From Thermodesulfovibrionia bacterium (GTDB taxonomy: Bacteria; Nitrospirota; Thermodesulfovibrionia; UBA6902): a stretch of DNA of 36,929 nt. Each line of letters opens with the position of its first letter. Position 1 is the first letter of the stretch. The DNA is taken from contig JAGVNU010000013.1 in the NCBI GenBank assembly GCA_020053105.1, positions 1 through 36,929 on the forward strand, read 5' to 3'. The position numbers were made by a program, and so were the translations under genes. Below, in pieces: positions 1 to 8,397 of the stretch. The notes under the pieces are model-generated. The model was not told the DNA's origin and did not search any database. It worked only from the letters and a program-made list of their open reading frames with translations.

Positions 1-263
1 CGAAGCAGGAAAAATGGTTTGTTGAACATAAAGACGCTCTTGAGCATGTCAGGGTGGTCCAGGGAATCGGAGGCACATTGGACACGATAGGCGGGACAGT
101 AAAGCGTGCCCCTGAGATCTGGCGAAAATTCTGGGCTGAGTGGCTTTACAGACTGCTTTCAGAACCCAAACGTATTAAACGCCAGAGAATACTGCCGCTC
201 TTTGCATTTATGGTTTTCCAGGCAAAAGCGGGCCAGATGATCGGGCTTGGAAGGCAGAATTAG
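1..263 (+). CDS. WecG/TagA/CpsF-family glycosyltransferase, C-terminal part
   Basis: Only the last 86 or so codons are present; the gene enters from outside the window in the frame that starts at base 3. The fragment reads KQEKWF, then [11 protein letters not shown], then [22 protein letters not shown], which matches the C-terminal half of the WecG/TagA/CpsF family. These enzymes transfer N-acetylmannosamine or a related sugar onto lipid-linked precursors at the inner membrane. The next gene makes UDP-ManNAc, a typical donor for this family, and follows directly with its ribosome site inside this gene's last codons. The family call is from sequence; acceptor and sugar are inference. Confidence 0.85.
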   Translation, partial: KQEKWFVEHKDALEHVRVVQGIGGTLDTIGGTVKRAPEIWRKFWAEWLYRLLSEPKRIKRQRILPLFAFMVFQAKAGQMIGLGRQN

Positions 264-264
264 A

Positions 265-1389
265 ATGAAGGTGCTCCTGATTGCCGGCGCTCGTCCGAAC
301 TTCATGAAAATAGCGCCTCTATATCGTGAGGCACTAAAGTATGAACGGGTGACATGCAAGATAGTCCATACCGGTCAGCATTATGATTACGAGATGTCCC
401 AGTCCTTCTTCGATGACCTCGCTCTCCCTGCGCCCGATTATTTCCTTGATGCCGGTCCGGGGTCGCATGCGGCGCAAACAGCGAGGATCATGACTGTGTT
501 TGAGGGTGTCTGCAAAACTGAGGCCCCGCAGCTCGTTGTGGTTGTGGGAGACGTTAACTCCACTCTCGCATGCAGCATTGTCGCAAAGAAGCTCAATATC
601 CGTGTGGCGCATGTAGAGGCAGGGCTCCGGAGCTTTGACATGTCCATGCCGGAAGAGATAAACAGGATGGTGACCGACGCCATATCGGATTATTTTTTTG
701 TGACCGAAGAAAGCGGGATGTGGAACCTTCTGAAGGAGGGAAAACCGCTGGAGAGCATACACTTTGTCGGTCATGTGATGATCGACAATCTGCTCTATCA
801 CGCCGGCAAATTGGAAGACGGCGCGATCAATACGGGGGACTTCAGCGTGTATGCACTGAAGCAGGAGCTTAAGAGATACGCTTTTATGACCCTGCACAGA
901 CCTTCAAATGTGGATGATCCTGAAATATTCCGGAGGATTGTCTCTGCGCTAAGCGAAATCTCCAATGACATCCCCATAATCTTTCCGGTCCACCCGAGGA
1001 CTAGGAAGATGGCCGAACAGTTTGCCATAAAATTTTCCGGACGCATTCATCTGCTGCCCCCGCTTGGTTTTACGGAATCGCTGTTTCTCTGGAAGGATGC
1101 GGAGGTTGTTCTTACGGACAGCGGCGGGCTTCAGGAGGAAACGACGGCCCTGGGGGTGCCCTGCGTAACGATAAGGGACAATACCGAGAGGCCGATAACC
1201 ATAGAAACAGGGACGAATGTTCTTGCCGGAACATCGCGGGAAGGTATCCTCGATGCTTACGAGATGAGCCTGATCAAGAAGACAAATGCCGCCATTCCCC
1301 AAAAATGGGATGGTCACGCTGCAGAACGAATATGGACGATACTCACCAGTTCAATGTTGCTTCACCCCGCCTCTTTGTATTCTCATTAA
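265..1389 (+). CDS. wecB: UDP-N-acetylglucosamine 2-epimerase (non-hydrolysing)
   Basis: 374 residues, the usual length for this family. It interconverts UDP-GlcNAc and UDP-ManNAc in the cytosol, supplying precursors for surface polysaccharide. The N-terminus MKVLLIAGARPNFMKIAPL, the VVGDVNSTLA and HVEAGLRSFDMSMPEEINR segments, TLHRPSNVDD and the nucleotide-binding DSGGLQEE are all family hallmarks, and they carry the expected Asp, Glu and His catalytic residues. An upstream in-frame TTG at 247 exists. I chose the ATG at 265 because GGAAGG (249-254) sits ten bases before it and the protein then begins at the conserved beta strand. The gene starts one base after the preceding stop, so the two are co-transcribed. 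Confidence 0.95.
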   Translation: MKVLLIAGARPNFMKIAPLYREALKYERVTCKIVHTGQHYDYEMSQSFFDDLALPAPDYFLDAGPGSHAAQTARIMTVFEGVCKTEAPQLVVVVGDVNSTLACSIVAKKLNIRVAHVEAGLRSFDMSMPEEINRMVTDAISDYFFVTEESGMWNLLKEGKPLESIHFVGHVMIDNLLYHAGKLEDGAINTGDFSVYALKQELKRYAFMTLHRPSNVDDPEIFRRIVSALSEISNDIPIIFPVHPRTRKMAEQFAIKFSGRIHLLPPLGFTESLFLWKDAEVVLTDSGGLQEETTALGVPCVTIRDNTERPITIETGTNVLAGTSREGILDAYEMSLIKKTNAAIPQKWDGHAAERIWTILTSSMLLHPASLYSH

Positions 1390-1473
1390 ATATATACTTA
1401 ACATTACTAAGTAGATTATTCGTCGGTTACATATATACCCCCCTCCCCGGCTGCCGCACGTTCTGAAACAAAA

Positions 1474-1519
1474 ACTTAACATTCATGTAATAAAACGTTA
1501 ACGGTCTTTGGTGTATTAT
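1474..1519 (+). promoter_or_regulatory. Pho-box-like array A with -10 element
   Basis: Three heptamers lie exactly 11 bp apart: ACTTAAC (1474-1480), ATGTAAT (1485-1491) and CGTTAAC (1496-1502). After an 11-nt spacer comes TATTAT (1514-1519), a good -10 hexamer, with no separate -35. This is the layout of PhoB/OmpR-type activated promoters, in which the boxes replace the -35. It lies upstream of the polysaccharide export operon beginning at 1656 and would give a leader of roughly 130 nt. The motif and spacing are seen directly; the regulator is inferred. Confidence 0.6.
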
Positions 1520-1655
1520 TCAGAACCAGACAAAATTTAATTACTAACATTACGATGGACTATAGCCTTCGCTTCTCGATGTATCAGGCCGTTATGTCGC
1601 CATGATTTAACATGGCAGGTGGAGGAAATAAGTCCCTGGAAGAGGAGAGATAGAA

Positions 1656-2294
1656 ATGGTCCGGCACATAGCGGCTTTGATGATCACAGGGATATCTGCT
1701 GTCTTTGCTCCGGCTTTGTCCATGGCCGGCGGTGATACAGGACCTGTTGCAGCCACCCTATCGATGTCCGTGGAAACTGCGCCTGATGCATTAACACCTC
1801 CGGCCGATGAAGAGGCATACCGTATCGGGCCGGGAGACGTCCTGGATATTTCCGTATGGAAAGATGAGGCCTTGACGCGGTCGTGCGTTATACGGCCCGA
1901 TGGCTTTTTCTCGTTCCCTTTGATCGGCGATGTACAGGCATCCGAAAGGACGGCCGGCCAGATCAGGGAAGAGATGGAAATGAGACTGGAGCGGTACGTT
2001 CCCGGGGTTGTCCTGTCCCTGGAAGTCAAACAAGTCAACAGCTTAATCATTTATGTCATCGGCAAAGTCAATGCCCCGGGCCGGTACGTAATGAATACAA
2101 ATGTGGACGTTCTGCAGGCCCTTGCCACCGCAGGAGGGCTGAATGCATATGCGGAAAGGAACAAGATAAAGATATTCCGGCAGGAAAAAGATGCTACCAC
2201 GATATTCCCCTTCGAGTATGACAGGGTTGTAGAAGGCAAACGCCTCGGGCAGAACATCCGGCTCAGGCGGGGTGATATCGTTGTTATTCCATGA
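1656..2294 (+). CDS. polysaccharide export protein, Wza-like (PEP-CTERM locus type)
   Basis: 212 residues. A signal peptide (about 1-24, ending LSMAGG) is followed by a Poly_export domain (about 51-130: YRIGPGDVLDISVWKDEALTRS, IRPDGFFSFPLIGDV) and one SLBB-type domain (about 130-212: IYVIGKVNAPGRYVM, VLQALATAGGLNAYA). It lacks the lipobox cysteine and the C-terminal helix of E. coli Wza (about 380 residues). This matches the shorter export proteins of exosortase/PEP-CTERM polysaccharide loci. The likely role is the periplasmic or outer-membrane export channel, paired with the chain-length protein two genes on. The start is the ATG after AGAGGAGAG. The last codons overlap the next gene by four bases (ATGA), indicating translational coupling. 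Confidence 0.88.
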   Translation: MVRHIAALMITGISAVFAPALSMAGGDTGPVAATLSMSVETAPDALTPPADEEAYRIGPGDVLDISVWKDEALTRSCVIRPDGFFSFPLIGDVQASERTAGQIREEMEMRLERYVPGVVLSLEVKQVNSLIIYVIGKVNAPGRYVMNTNVDVLQALATAGGLNAYAERNKIKIFRQEKDATTIFPFEYDRVVEGKRLGQNIRLRRGDIVVIP

Positions 2295-3511
2295 TGTGGC
2301 GCCGGCCCATACTTATCGCCGGGGTATTTGCGCTTGTTTATCCGGCGCTAACGTGGGGAACAGTATTCAGCATTGTACCATCTATTTCAGTCAAAGAGGA
2401 ATATAACGATAACATTATGCTTTCGGAAGACGATATCAAAGAAGATTTTATCAGCACCATTTCTCCCGGGGTCGGAATAACGGACCTGACAGAGCGGCTT
2501 AACGCAAACATTCAGCTTAGAATAAACCGGATTGACTATGCATATAATAGAGAGCTCAGCTCGACGGACCAGGCATACAGCGGCAAACTTAAGTATCTCA
2601 TTACACCTCTGTTCGGCATGTCGACAGAAGCCGCTTACGTGAGAGATTCACGTCCTGATAGGGACATAGAAACGTCAGGCGTAGTTTTGTCAGATGAAAT
2701 AAGGCATCGTATCACCTCTTCCCTTTCCGCCGATTATCAGCTTACAGAGAAAACAGCAGCGGGTGCATCTTATAGTTACAACAGGAGCGATTTCGAAAGT
2801 CAAAGCGATCTTGACGATACAGCTCATGATACGAACATTGGGCTTGTCTATAATTTAGGCGCCTATGTCCCCACGCTGCAGGGAAGAACGAACGCGGGGT
2901 ACAGTTATTATGATACCCAGGATTCCAGGATTAAGAATGTCATTTGGACTATAGGCCTTTCGCGGGACATTGATGAAGTCTGGGGTGTCCTCCTTAATGG
3001 CGGCATCCGCCGCACATGGTCGGATCTATCTGTCGTACGGGAGGAGCCGGTTTTCGACCACTCCGTTTATATCGGCAACCGGGCGGTAAAAGAGCACGTG
3101 AAGAATGCTGACTGGGGTTGGGTGGGACAGGCGTCGCTGAATTACAAGGGAGAACGCGGCAGCGGCAGTTTCTCGTATAGCAGGGGCGTTCAACCTGCCA
3201 GCGGGCTCGGTGGAGCAGTGGAGCACAATGCCCTGACGCTTTCGACCCGGTACCGGCTTACCACAGAACTTTCGCTGCTCTTAACTGCCGAGTATTACTC
3301 AAACAAATCCGATGCGTCGGAATTTTCCGCACAGGACATCGATCAGCGGGGCCTGCATATAAGGCCGGGCGGCCGCTATGAATTTTCAAAGGATATGGCT
3401 GTTGAGGCATTTTACGACTACACCACAGATGACAACAAGGTGTCAAATGCGGAAGCGCAAAGACATCTGTTGTCGGTGCGGCTATATGCGCAGCATTCTT
3501 TTTTTAATTAG
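2291..3511 (+). CDS. outer-membrane beta-barrel protein, PEP-CTERM locus associated
   Basis: 406 residues. A signal peptide (about 1-23) is followed by short amphipathic strands with alternating aromatic residues and many Tyr/Ser/Asp turns, as in a transmembrane beta-barrel. The early segment ISVKEEYNDNIMLSEDDIKEDFISTISPGVG is typical of the uncharacterised barrel family found beside PEP-CTERM export genes (TIGR03016-like, from memory). The chain ends with an aromatic-rich strand (AQHSFFN), consistent with assembly by the BAM complex. It probably works with the export protein it overlaps, perhaps as the outer-membrane conduit; this role is inferred from position. Confidence 0.75.
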   Translation: MMWRRPILIAGVFALVYPALTWGTVFSIVPSISVKEEYNDNIMLSEDDIKEDFISTISPGVGITDLTERLNANIQLRINRIDYAYNRELSSTDQAYSGKLKYLITPLFGMSTEAAYVRDSRPDRDIETSGVVLSDEIRHRITSSLSADYQLTEKTAAGASYSYNRSDFESQSDLDDTAHDTNIGLVYNLGAYVPTLQGRTNAGYSYYDTQDSRIKNVIWTIGLSRDIDEVWGVLLNGGIRRTWSDLSVVREEPVFDHSVYIGNRAVKEHVKNADWGWVGQASLNYKGERGSGSFSYSRGVQPASGLGGAVEHNALTLSTRYRLTTELSLLLTAEYYSNKSDASEFSAQDIDQRGLHIRPGGRYEFSKDMAVEAFYDYTTDDNKVSNAEAQRHLLSVRLYAQHSFFN

Positions 3512-3541
3512 AGGCGCAGGGTCGATATATTTAATTTTGAT

Positions 3542-3569
3542 TTGTCAAATTACTTATTGTATTTATAAT
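3542..3569 (+). promoter_or_regulatory. sigma70-like promoter before the chain-length gene
   Basis: TTGTCA (3542-3547), a 16-nt AT-rich spacer and TATAAT (3564-3569) lie in the 136-nt gap between the barrel gene and the chain-length gene. This is a close match to a housekeeping promoter and would allow the last two export genes to be transcribed separately. No 11-bp heptamer array is seen here. Confidence 0.5.
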
Positions 3570-3647
3570 TTGAGATGTATTCTCAACGACTGGAACGGAT
3601 TTCACCATGAAGAAATCAGGTAAATCCGGGGAAGGGGAAGGACTATA

Positions 3648-5219
3648 ATGGAGCAAAACAAGACAATTAATTTCGAAGATATCGCCAAAATAATCAAGCG
3701 GAGGCGGTGGGGACTGATCGCGCCTGCGCTTGCAGTATTCCTGATCGCCGTAGTTGTTCTCCTCGTATGGAAGCCGGTGTATCGTTCCACGTCCACTATC
3801 CTTATAGAAGAACAGGAGATCCCCCGTGACTATGTCATGACAACCGTGACGAGTTACGCTGAACAGCGTCTGCAGAGTATCAACCAGAGGATCATGAGCT
3901 CGGCCCGACTGATCGCAATCATCAACCAGTTCAATCTGTATGCGGACAAGCGCAGCCGGTTGACGACCGAGGAGATCATAGATGATATGCGAAATGATGA
4001 TATCAAGTTCGGGACCATTACGGCTGATGTGGTCGACCGCCGGACCGGGAGGCCGTCAGCGTCGACCATCGCGTTCAGCATCTCCTATGAAGGGGAAAAT
4101 CCGCTGGTGGTCCAACAGGTCGCCAATGTACTCGCCTCGCTCTATCTGGAGGAGAACATCAGGGTAGTGACACAACAGACGGAGAGCACCACAAGGTTCC
4201 TGGAGGAAGAAATGAAGTCCGTTCAGTCCGGCCTGGCTGACCTGGAAAGAAAGATCGCTGTTTATAAGGAAAACAATCCTCGGACCCTGCCTGAGCTTCT
4301 CCAGTACAATCTTCAGACGCTGGATTCGACCGACAGAAATCTCGGACAGCTCAATGATCAGCTCCGCACCCTCAAAGAGAAGGAGAGCAGTTTGCAGAGC
4401 CAACTGGCGAGTATAGCTCCTGAAGCGCAGAATAACGACAAGAATCTTCTAAAGGAGCTGCGCGCGCAATTGGTGACTCTAAGGTCAAAATATTCCGATG
4501 AATACCCTGATGTGAAAAAGACAAGAATGGAAATAGCCGAGCTTGAGAAGAGGCTCCGGGATGACGGCGTTGCGGAACCCGCTCCGGAGCAGCCGGACAA
4601 TCCCATGTATATTACGTTTGCAGCACAGTTGGCCAGCATCCGGTCGGAAATCGATTCTGTCCTGCGACTGATAAACGAAGCGAAAGAGAAGCTGAACGAT
4701 TACAGCGGAAGACTCGAAATGACCCCCAGAGTAGAGGAGGGATATAAGAAACTTACAGTGGAAAGAAACAATACACAGGCGAAATATGATGATCTTATGA
4801 AGAAATATATGGAAGCGAGGGTGGCCCAGGGACTGGAAAGAGGGAATATCGGCGAGCGGTTTACCCTGATCGACCCTGCAAAACTTCCTGAAAAACCTGT
4901 CAGGCCCAATCGAATCGCTATTCTGCTGATGGGGCTTGTTTTCGGTATTGGTGCGGGTTTCGGAACAGTGGCGCTTCAGGAGACGACTGATCGTTCAGCC
5001 CGCAGGGCTACAGACCTGACAAACGCTTTTCCATTGCCTGTCCTTGCAGAAATACCGGAGATTGTCACTCTCGAGGATGAACTCCGCAGGAAGAAGCGCC
5101 TGAAGATAATCGCAGGGACGACAATCCTTTCACTGGTGGTTATTGTCCTGTGTTTTCATCTTTTTGTGATGGATATGGACGTCTTTTGGGCGCGCGCGGC
5201 AAGGCGTCTTGCAAGATGA
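3648..5219 (+). CDS. polysaccharide chain-length determinant, Wzz/GumC family
   Basis: 523 residues. Cytoplasmic N-terminus, then a membrane helix (about 24-44), then a large periplasmic region that is coiled-coil from about residue 180 to 400. A proline-rich PAKLPEKPVRPNR motif precedes the C-terminal membrane helix (about 423-446), and a further hydrophobic helix lies at about 490-512. The PxxP motif and two-helix topology are diagnostic of polysaccharide co-polymerases of the PEP-CTERM subfamily. It controls chain length and bridges the polymerase to the export protein. The extra C-terminal hydrophobic segment is a variation on the usual plan. The ATG follows GGGGAAGG. The next gene encodes the partner kinase. 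Confidence 0.9.
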   Translation: MEQNKTINFEDIAKIIKRRRWGLIAPALAVFLIAVVVLLVWKPVYRSTSTILIEEQEIPRDYVMTTVTSYAEQRLQSINQRIMSSARLIAIINQFNLYADKRSRLTTEEIIDDMRNDDIKFGTITADVVDRRTGRPSASTIAFSISYEGENPLVVQQVANVLASLYLEENIRVVTQQTESTTRFLEEEMKSVQSGLADLERKIAVYKENNPRTLPELLQYNLQTLDSTDRNLGQLNDQLRTLKEKESSLQSQLASIAPEAQNNDKNLLKELRAQLVTLRSKYSDEYPDVKKTRMEIAELEKRLRDDGVAEPAPEQPDNPMYITFAAQLASIRSEIDSVLRLINEAKEKLNDYSGRLEMTPRVEEGYKKLTVERNNTQAKYDDLMKKYMEARVAQGLERGNIGERFTLIDPAKLPEKPVRPNRIAILLMGLVFGIGAGFGTVALQETTDRSARRATDLTNAFPLPVLAEIPEIVTLEDELRRKKRLKIIAGTTILSLVVIVLCFHLFVMDMDVFWARAARRLAR

Positions 5220-5279
5220 TTGAAGCAAAATCTCTCTCCCCTTTTTCGAGGGGGAAATACATGCGAAGGGAGCGGTACA

Positions 5280-6095
5280 GTGATAGGAAAGATCAGAAAA
5301 GTCCTGACACAGTTCAATAAGGGCCGTGACAATAATACATTTAAAAAGACGATTGAGGTCTCTCTCCCTGACAATAATAATGGGCAGGACAAGGAAAACG
5401 CAGGATGGATATCACCGGAATATTCCCACTCACGCGCGGTCCATCTGGACCCGGGGTTCATTGCAAGGAACCGGTGTCTTGCGTATCTGGACAATGTCCC
5501 TGAAGCTGAGGCGTACAGGGTCCTGCGGACGCAGATAATGCAGCGGACAAAGGGCACGGGAAGCAGGACTATTATGGTTACCAGCGCCTTACCCAGGGAG
5601 GGCAAGACCCTTGCTGCAATCAATCTCGCCTTTACCTTTGCCAGGGAGTTCCGGAATACGGTCCTGCTGGTCGATGGCGACCTGAGAAAACAGAGCATTC
5701 ACAAATACCTCGGATGTGCCGGTGAAAAGGGCCTGATAGATTATCTTGCTGACGGTTCGCCGGTCTCGGAATTGATCACCTGGCCGGGGATCGAGAAGAT
5801 GACTCTCATTTCCGGGGGGCGCCCTTATCAGGAAAGCGCAGAGATGCTCGGGTCCCCTCGCATGAAAGAACTGATCTCCGACATGAAAGGGCGCTATCCT
5901 GACCGGTACATCATTTTTGACTTCCCTCCCATTCTTACCGGAGCGGATGTGCTGACGTTCGCCCCTCTTGTGGACCAGGTGATTGTTGTTGTGCAGGCTG
6001 GAAAGACCTCGATGGACGACGTCGGCAAGGCGCTCCAGTTTCTCCCAAAGGAAAAGATACTGGGGTTTGTCATGAACCGGTGTCAGGCGGCGTAG
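5280..6095 (+). CDS. exopolysaccharide tyrosine autokinase (BY-kinase/CpsD-like)
   Basis: 271 residues. Walker A (SALPREGKT, about 102-110), Walker A' (VLLVDGDLRK, about 128-137) and Walker B (IIFDFPP) are all present, as in bacterial BY-kinases and MinD-like ATPases. It is cytoplasmic and would be activated by the C-terminus of the Wzz-like protein upstream. No terminal tyrosine cluster is visible: the chain ends FVMNRCQAA, as is common in PEP-CTERM-locus kinases. The frame is open back to a TTG at 5220, directly after the previous stop. I prefer the GTG at 5280, which has AAGGGAG seven bases before it. Confidence 0.87.
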   Translation: MIGKIRKVLTQFNKGRDNNTFKKTIEVSLPDNNNGQDKENAGWISPEYSHSRAVHLDPGFIARNRCLAYLDNVPEAEAYRVLRTQIMQRTKGTGSRTIMVTSALPREGKTLAAINLAFTFAREFRNTVLLVDGDLRKQSIHKYLGCAGEKGLIDYLADGSPVSELITWPGIEKMTLISGGRPYQESAEMLGSPRMKELISDMKGRYPDRYIIFDFPPILTGADVLTFAPLVDQVIVVVQAGKTSMDDVGKALQFLPKEKILGFVMNRCQAA

Positions 6096-6103
6096 CGATC
6101 TAC

Positions 6104-6160
6104 TGTTAACGAAAATTTCACGCGGCTTTCATTATTGTGTTGCAATGATAATGAGTTAAT
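6104..6160 (+). promoter_or_regulatory. Pho-box-like array G with weak -10
   Basis: Heptamers at 11-bp steps: TGTTAAC (6104-6110), ATTTCAC (6115-6121), CTTTCAT (6126-6132) and a degenerate GTGTTGC (6137-6143). Eleven bases later comes GTTAAT (6155-6160), a four-of-six match to a -10. It lies upstream of the subtilase at 6264. The fourth unit and the -10 are the weakest of the set. Confidence 0.5.
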
Positions 6161-6209
6161 AGTATCGAATTATTTGCGGGCATTTTGTTGACCTTATGAA
6201 GGAACCAAG

Positions 6210-6243
6210 AAACCCGGACCGGTCGGAAGATTGGTCCGGGTTT
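6210..6243 (+). terminator. GC-rich stem-loop with T-rich tail in the subtilase leader
   Basis: AACCCGGACC (6211-6220) pairs perfectly with GGTCCGGGTT (6233-6242), extended by A6210-T6243, around a 12-nt loop. The following bases are T-rich. It could terminate transcription from the polysaccharide operon, act as an attenuator for the protease, or both, since it lies between promoter array G and the protease ribosome site (GGAGGA, 6252-6257). Confidence 0.6.
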
Positions 6244-6263
6244 TGTTGTCTGGAGGAGATTAT

Positions 6264-7715
6264 ATGAAACGAATGGTTTTCCCGGTCAGCCTTTTGTTGA
6301 TTGTTCTGTGTTTCGCGACATTCAACCCGTACAATGTTATTGCCCAAACACACGACTCAGCGCGGAAGCAAAGGATTTTAAATGCCATCTCTCAGAAACT
6401 GCAAAGCCGGCTGGCGGCAGGGGAGCCCCAGGAAGTGATCGTTGAGTTTGATTCAGCGGGCGTCGAGGTTGAGGCCGGGACGCTTCGTGCGCAGAAGAGG
6501 CTCATGCATTATGACCGTGATATTGTCGAATTCAAATCGCAACGCTTCCGGCAGATCAAGGACAGCGCATTGGCCAGGATTCCAGCAACTGATGCAGATG
6601 TGCTTATCGACTACAGCCATCTGCCGATGGTCCATCTACGCCTGCGCGTCGCAGCCGCTCTCGATCGACTGATCGAATTCACAGAGGTTCTGGCTGTAAA
6701 CGAAAACGGGACTGTTTACCCGCATCTTAGCCAGAGCCTTCCACTCATCAGCCAGCCTCAGGCGGCTAATGCCGGATACAAAGGCGCGGGGACTACTGTG
6801 GCTGTGCTTGACACCGGGGTGAACTACACACGCGCCGAATTCGGTTACTGCACGGCGCCGGGTGTGCCGGTTGGCTGCAAGGTTATTGAAGCAGTAGAAA
6901 TAGCTGCTGACGACAACAGCCTGGACGACAACGGCCATGGCACCAATATTTCTGCTATTGTGGTCGGCGCGGCCCCGGACTCTTTGATCGCAGGACTGGA
7001 CGTGTTCAATCCGGACGGCACTGCCACGGACGCACTGGTGATATCAGGTATCAATTGGGCAATCGCCAACCAGGCAACTTATAATATTGTCTCTATCAAC
7101 ATGAGCCTCGGCGACAACACCAAATATACATCCTTCTGTTCCAATCAGTTCACAAACCCGTATGTGACGCCCGTTAATCAGGCCCGTGCCGCAGGAATTC
7201 TGCCGGTGGCCTCATCCGGGAACAAAGGTTACACCAACGGCATATCACGTCCAGCCTGCACGCCCGGGATTATCTCCGTCGGCGCTGTTTATGACGCAAA
7301 CATCGGCGGGGTGTCCTACAGTGTGTGCACTGATGCGGCCACTGCTGCAGATCAGATTACCTGCTTTTCCAACAGCGCCTCTTTTCTGACAATGCTTGCG
7401 CCGGGGGCAGCTATTACCGCAGGCGGTTACACCAAGTACGGCACATCTCAGGCCGCTCCGCACGTTGCCGGGGCTGTTGCCGTGCTCAGGGCCGTCTATC
7501 CATCTGAGTCAATTGATGCCACAACCAGCCGCCTGACCTCATCCGGCCAAATGGTAACGGACACGCACAACGGCATAGAGAAGCCCCGTTTGGACCTGTA
7601 TAACTCACTGGGAATTGAAGCAGAGGCTGTGCCCGCGCTCTCCGGTTACAGTCTAGTGGGCGTTATCCTTGTTCTGATCGTTCTGGGCGTCACCTCCGGC
7701 CGTAAACAGTCCTAG
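6264..7715 (+). CDS. secreted S8 subtilisin-like protease with C-terminal sorting-like tail
   Basis: 483 residues from the ATG at 6264, preceded by GGAGGA; an upstream TTG at 6231 lies in the leader hairpin and is rejected. Signal peptide about 1-27, then an inhibitor-I9-like propeptide (about 55-148), then an S8 catalytic domain with Asp183 (VLDTGVN), His225 (GHGT), Asn320 (SSGN) and Ser395 (GTSQAAPH). The C-terminus has a VPALSGYS motif (about 456-463), a hydrophobic helix and a basic GRKQS end, like IPTL/PEP-CTERM sorting signals. It is probably exported and handled by the nearby exosortase. Substrate unknown; maturation of surface proteins is a reasonable guess. Confidence 0.9.
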   Translation: MKRMVFPVSLLLIVLCFATFNPYNVIAQTHDSARKQRILNAISQKLQSRLAAGEPQEVIVEFDSAGVEVEAGTLRAQKRLMHYDRDIVEFKSQRFRQIKDSALARIPATDADVLIDYSHLPMVHLRLRVAAALDRLIEFTEVLAVNENGTVYPHLSQSLPLISQPQAANAGYKGAGTTVAVLDTGVNYTRAEFGYCTAPGVPVGCKVIEAVEIAADDNSLDDNGHGTNISAIVVGAAPDSLIAGLDVFNPDGTATDALVISGINWAIANQATYNIVSINMSLGDNTKYTSFCSNQFTNPYVTPVNQARAAGILPVASSGNKGYTNGISRPACTPGIISVGAVYDANIGGVSYSVCTDAATAADQITCFSNSASFLTMLAPGAAITAGGYTKYGTSQAAPHVAGAVAVLRAVYPSESIDATTSRLTSSGQMVTDTHNGIEKPRLDLYNSLGIEAEAVPALSGYSLVGVILVLIVLGVTSGRKQS

Positions 7716-7759
7716 GTAAACGTATGTGATAAGCGTTCCTTTCGCGTCCCTTATACAAA

Positions 7760-7805
7760 AATTAACCGGTTTTTCATAACCATGTAACATTACCCCCCCT
7801 ATACT
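7760..7805 (+). promoter_or_regulatory. Pho-box-like array B with -10 element
   Basis: AATTAAC (7760-7766), TTTTCAT (7771-7777) and ATGTAAC (7782-7788) are 11 bp apart. An 11-nt spacer containing seven Cs leads to TATACT (7800-7805), a strong -10. It drives the CBM48 and exosortase genes. Confidence 0.62.
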
Positions 7806-7870
7806 ATCGGGTGAGGGTTGAGAGTCCCCACATCAATTAATTATTTATGCATGCTTAAGGAGAGGTATAT

Positions 7871-8344
7871 ATGCCAAAGAGAGAATCGAAAGGACCGCAA
7901 AAGGACAAGCCGTCACTGTCCGTTGCACCCACAGGAGAAAAAGAGAAGCGCACCCTGAAGGACCGATCAGGGGAAAAACACCGTGCTCAAAAAAACGGAG
8001 AGACGGGCAAGGCTGCCGGGAAACAAATGTGTGGAACCAACGGAATCAGGAAAGTCTATCTGAAGACCAGTGCTTCATGCAAGGTAACTTTTACTATCCC
8101 GAAAGAAGCGGCGGACGGGGCCAGAGAGGTTTCCATTGCCGGGGATTTCAATGGGTGGGACAAAGAGGCGTCACCGATGAAGCGTCTCAAAAACGGGGAC
8201 TTTAAAGTAACACTTGAATTGCCGTCCAACAGGGACTATGTGTACCGGTATTGCATTGACGGCTGCCGCTGGGAGAATGACTGGCGTGCCGATGAGTATA
8301 GACCGAACCCCTACGGAAGCGATGATTCGGTAGTCATTGTCTAA
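7871..8344 (+). CDS. CBM48/AMPK-type glycogen-binding domain protein
   Basis: 157 residues. The first 65 or so are lysine-rich and probably disordered. The rest is an early-set carbohydrate-binding module related to isoamylase N-domains and AMPK beta: KVTFTIPKEAADGAREVSIAG, DFNGWDKEASPM, LELPSNRDYVYRYCIDG, WENDWRADEYRPNPYG. The DFNGWD and NPYGSDDSVV segments are family signatures. No signal peptide is seen, so it is probably cytoplasmic and may bind glycogen or another alpha-glucan. There is no catalytic domain. It shares promoter array B with the exosortase gene 53 bases downstream, an unexpected pairing. The ATG follows AAGGAGAGG. Confidence 0.82.
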   Translation: MPKRESKGPQKDKPSLSVAPTGEKEKRTLKDRSGEKHRAQKNGETGKAAGKQMCGTNGIRKVYLKTSASCKVTFTIPKEAADGAREVSIAGDFNGWDKEASPMKRLKNGDFKVTLELPSNRDYVYRYCIDGCRWENDWRADEYRPNPYGSDDSVVIV

Positions 8345-8397
8345 CAAGAAGATAACTAATAATTAAATGTGCCGTCGGGCGATATAAACAGGGTCCA

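Noticed and set aside
334-897. 187-codon minus-strand open frame over wecB
   Set aside because: Shadow of a highly conserved gene in codon-biased DNA; the translation looks random.
1390-1473. Extra Pho-like heptamer at 1396-1402 upstream of array A
   Set aside because: A single ACTTAAC without partners at 11-bp steps, so indistinguishable from AT-rich background.
5156-5698. 180-codon minus-strand open frame over the kinase gene
   Set aside because: Antisense to the Walker motifs of the real gene; no ribosome site.
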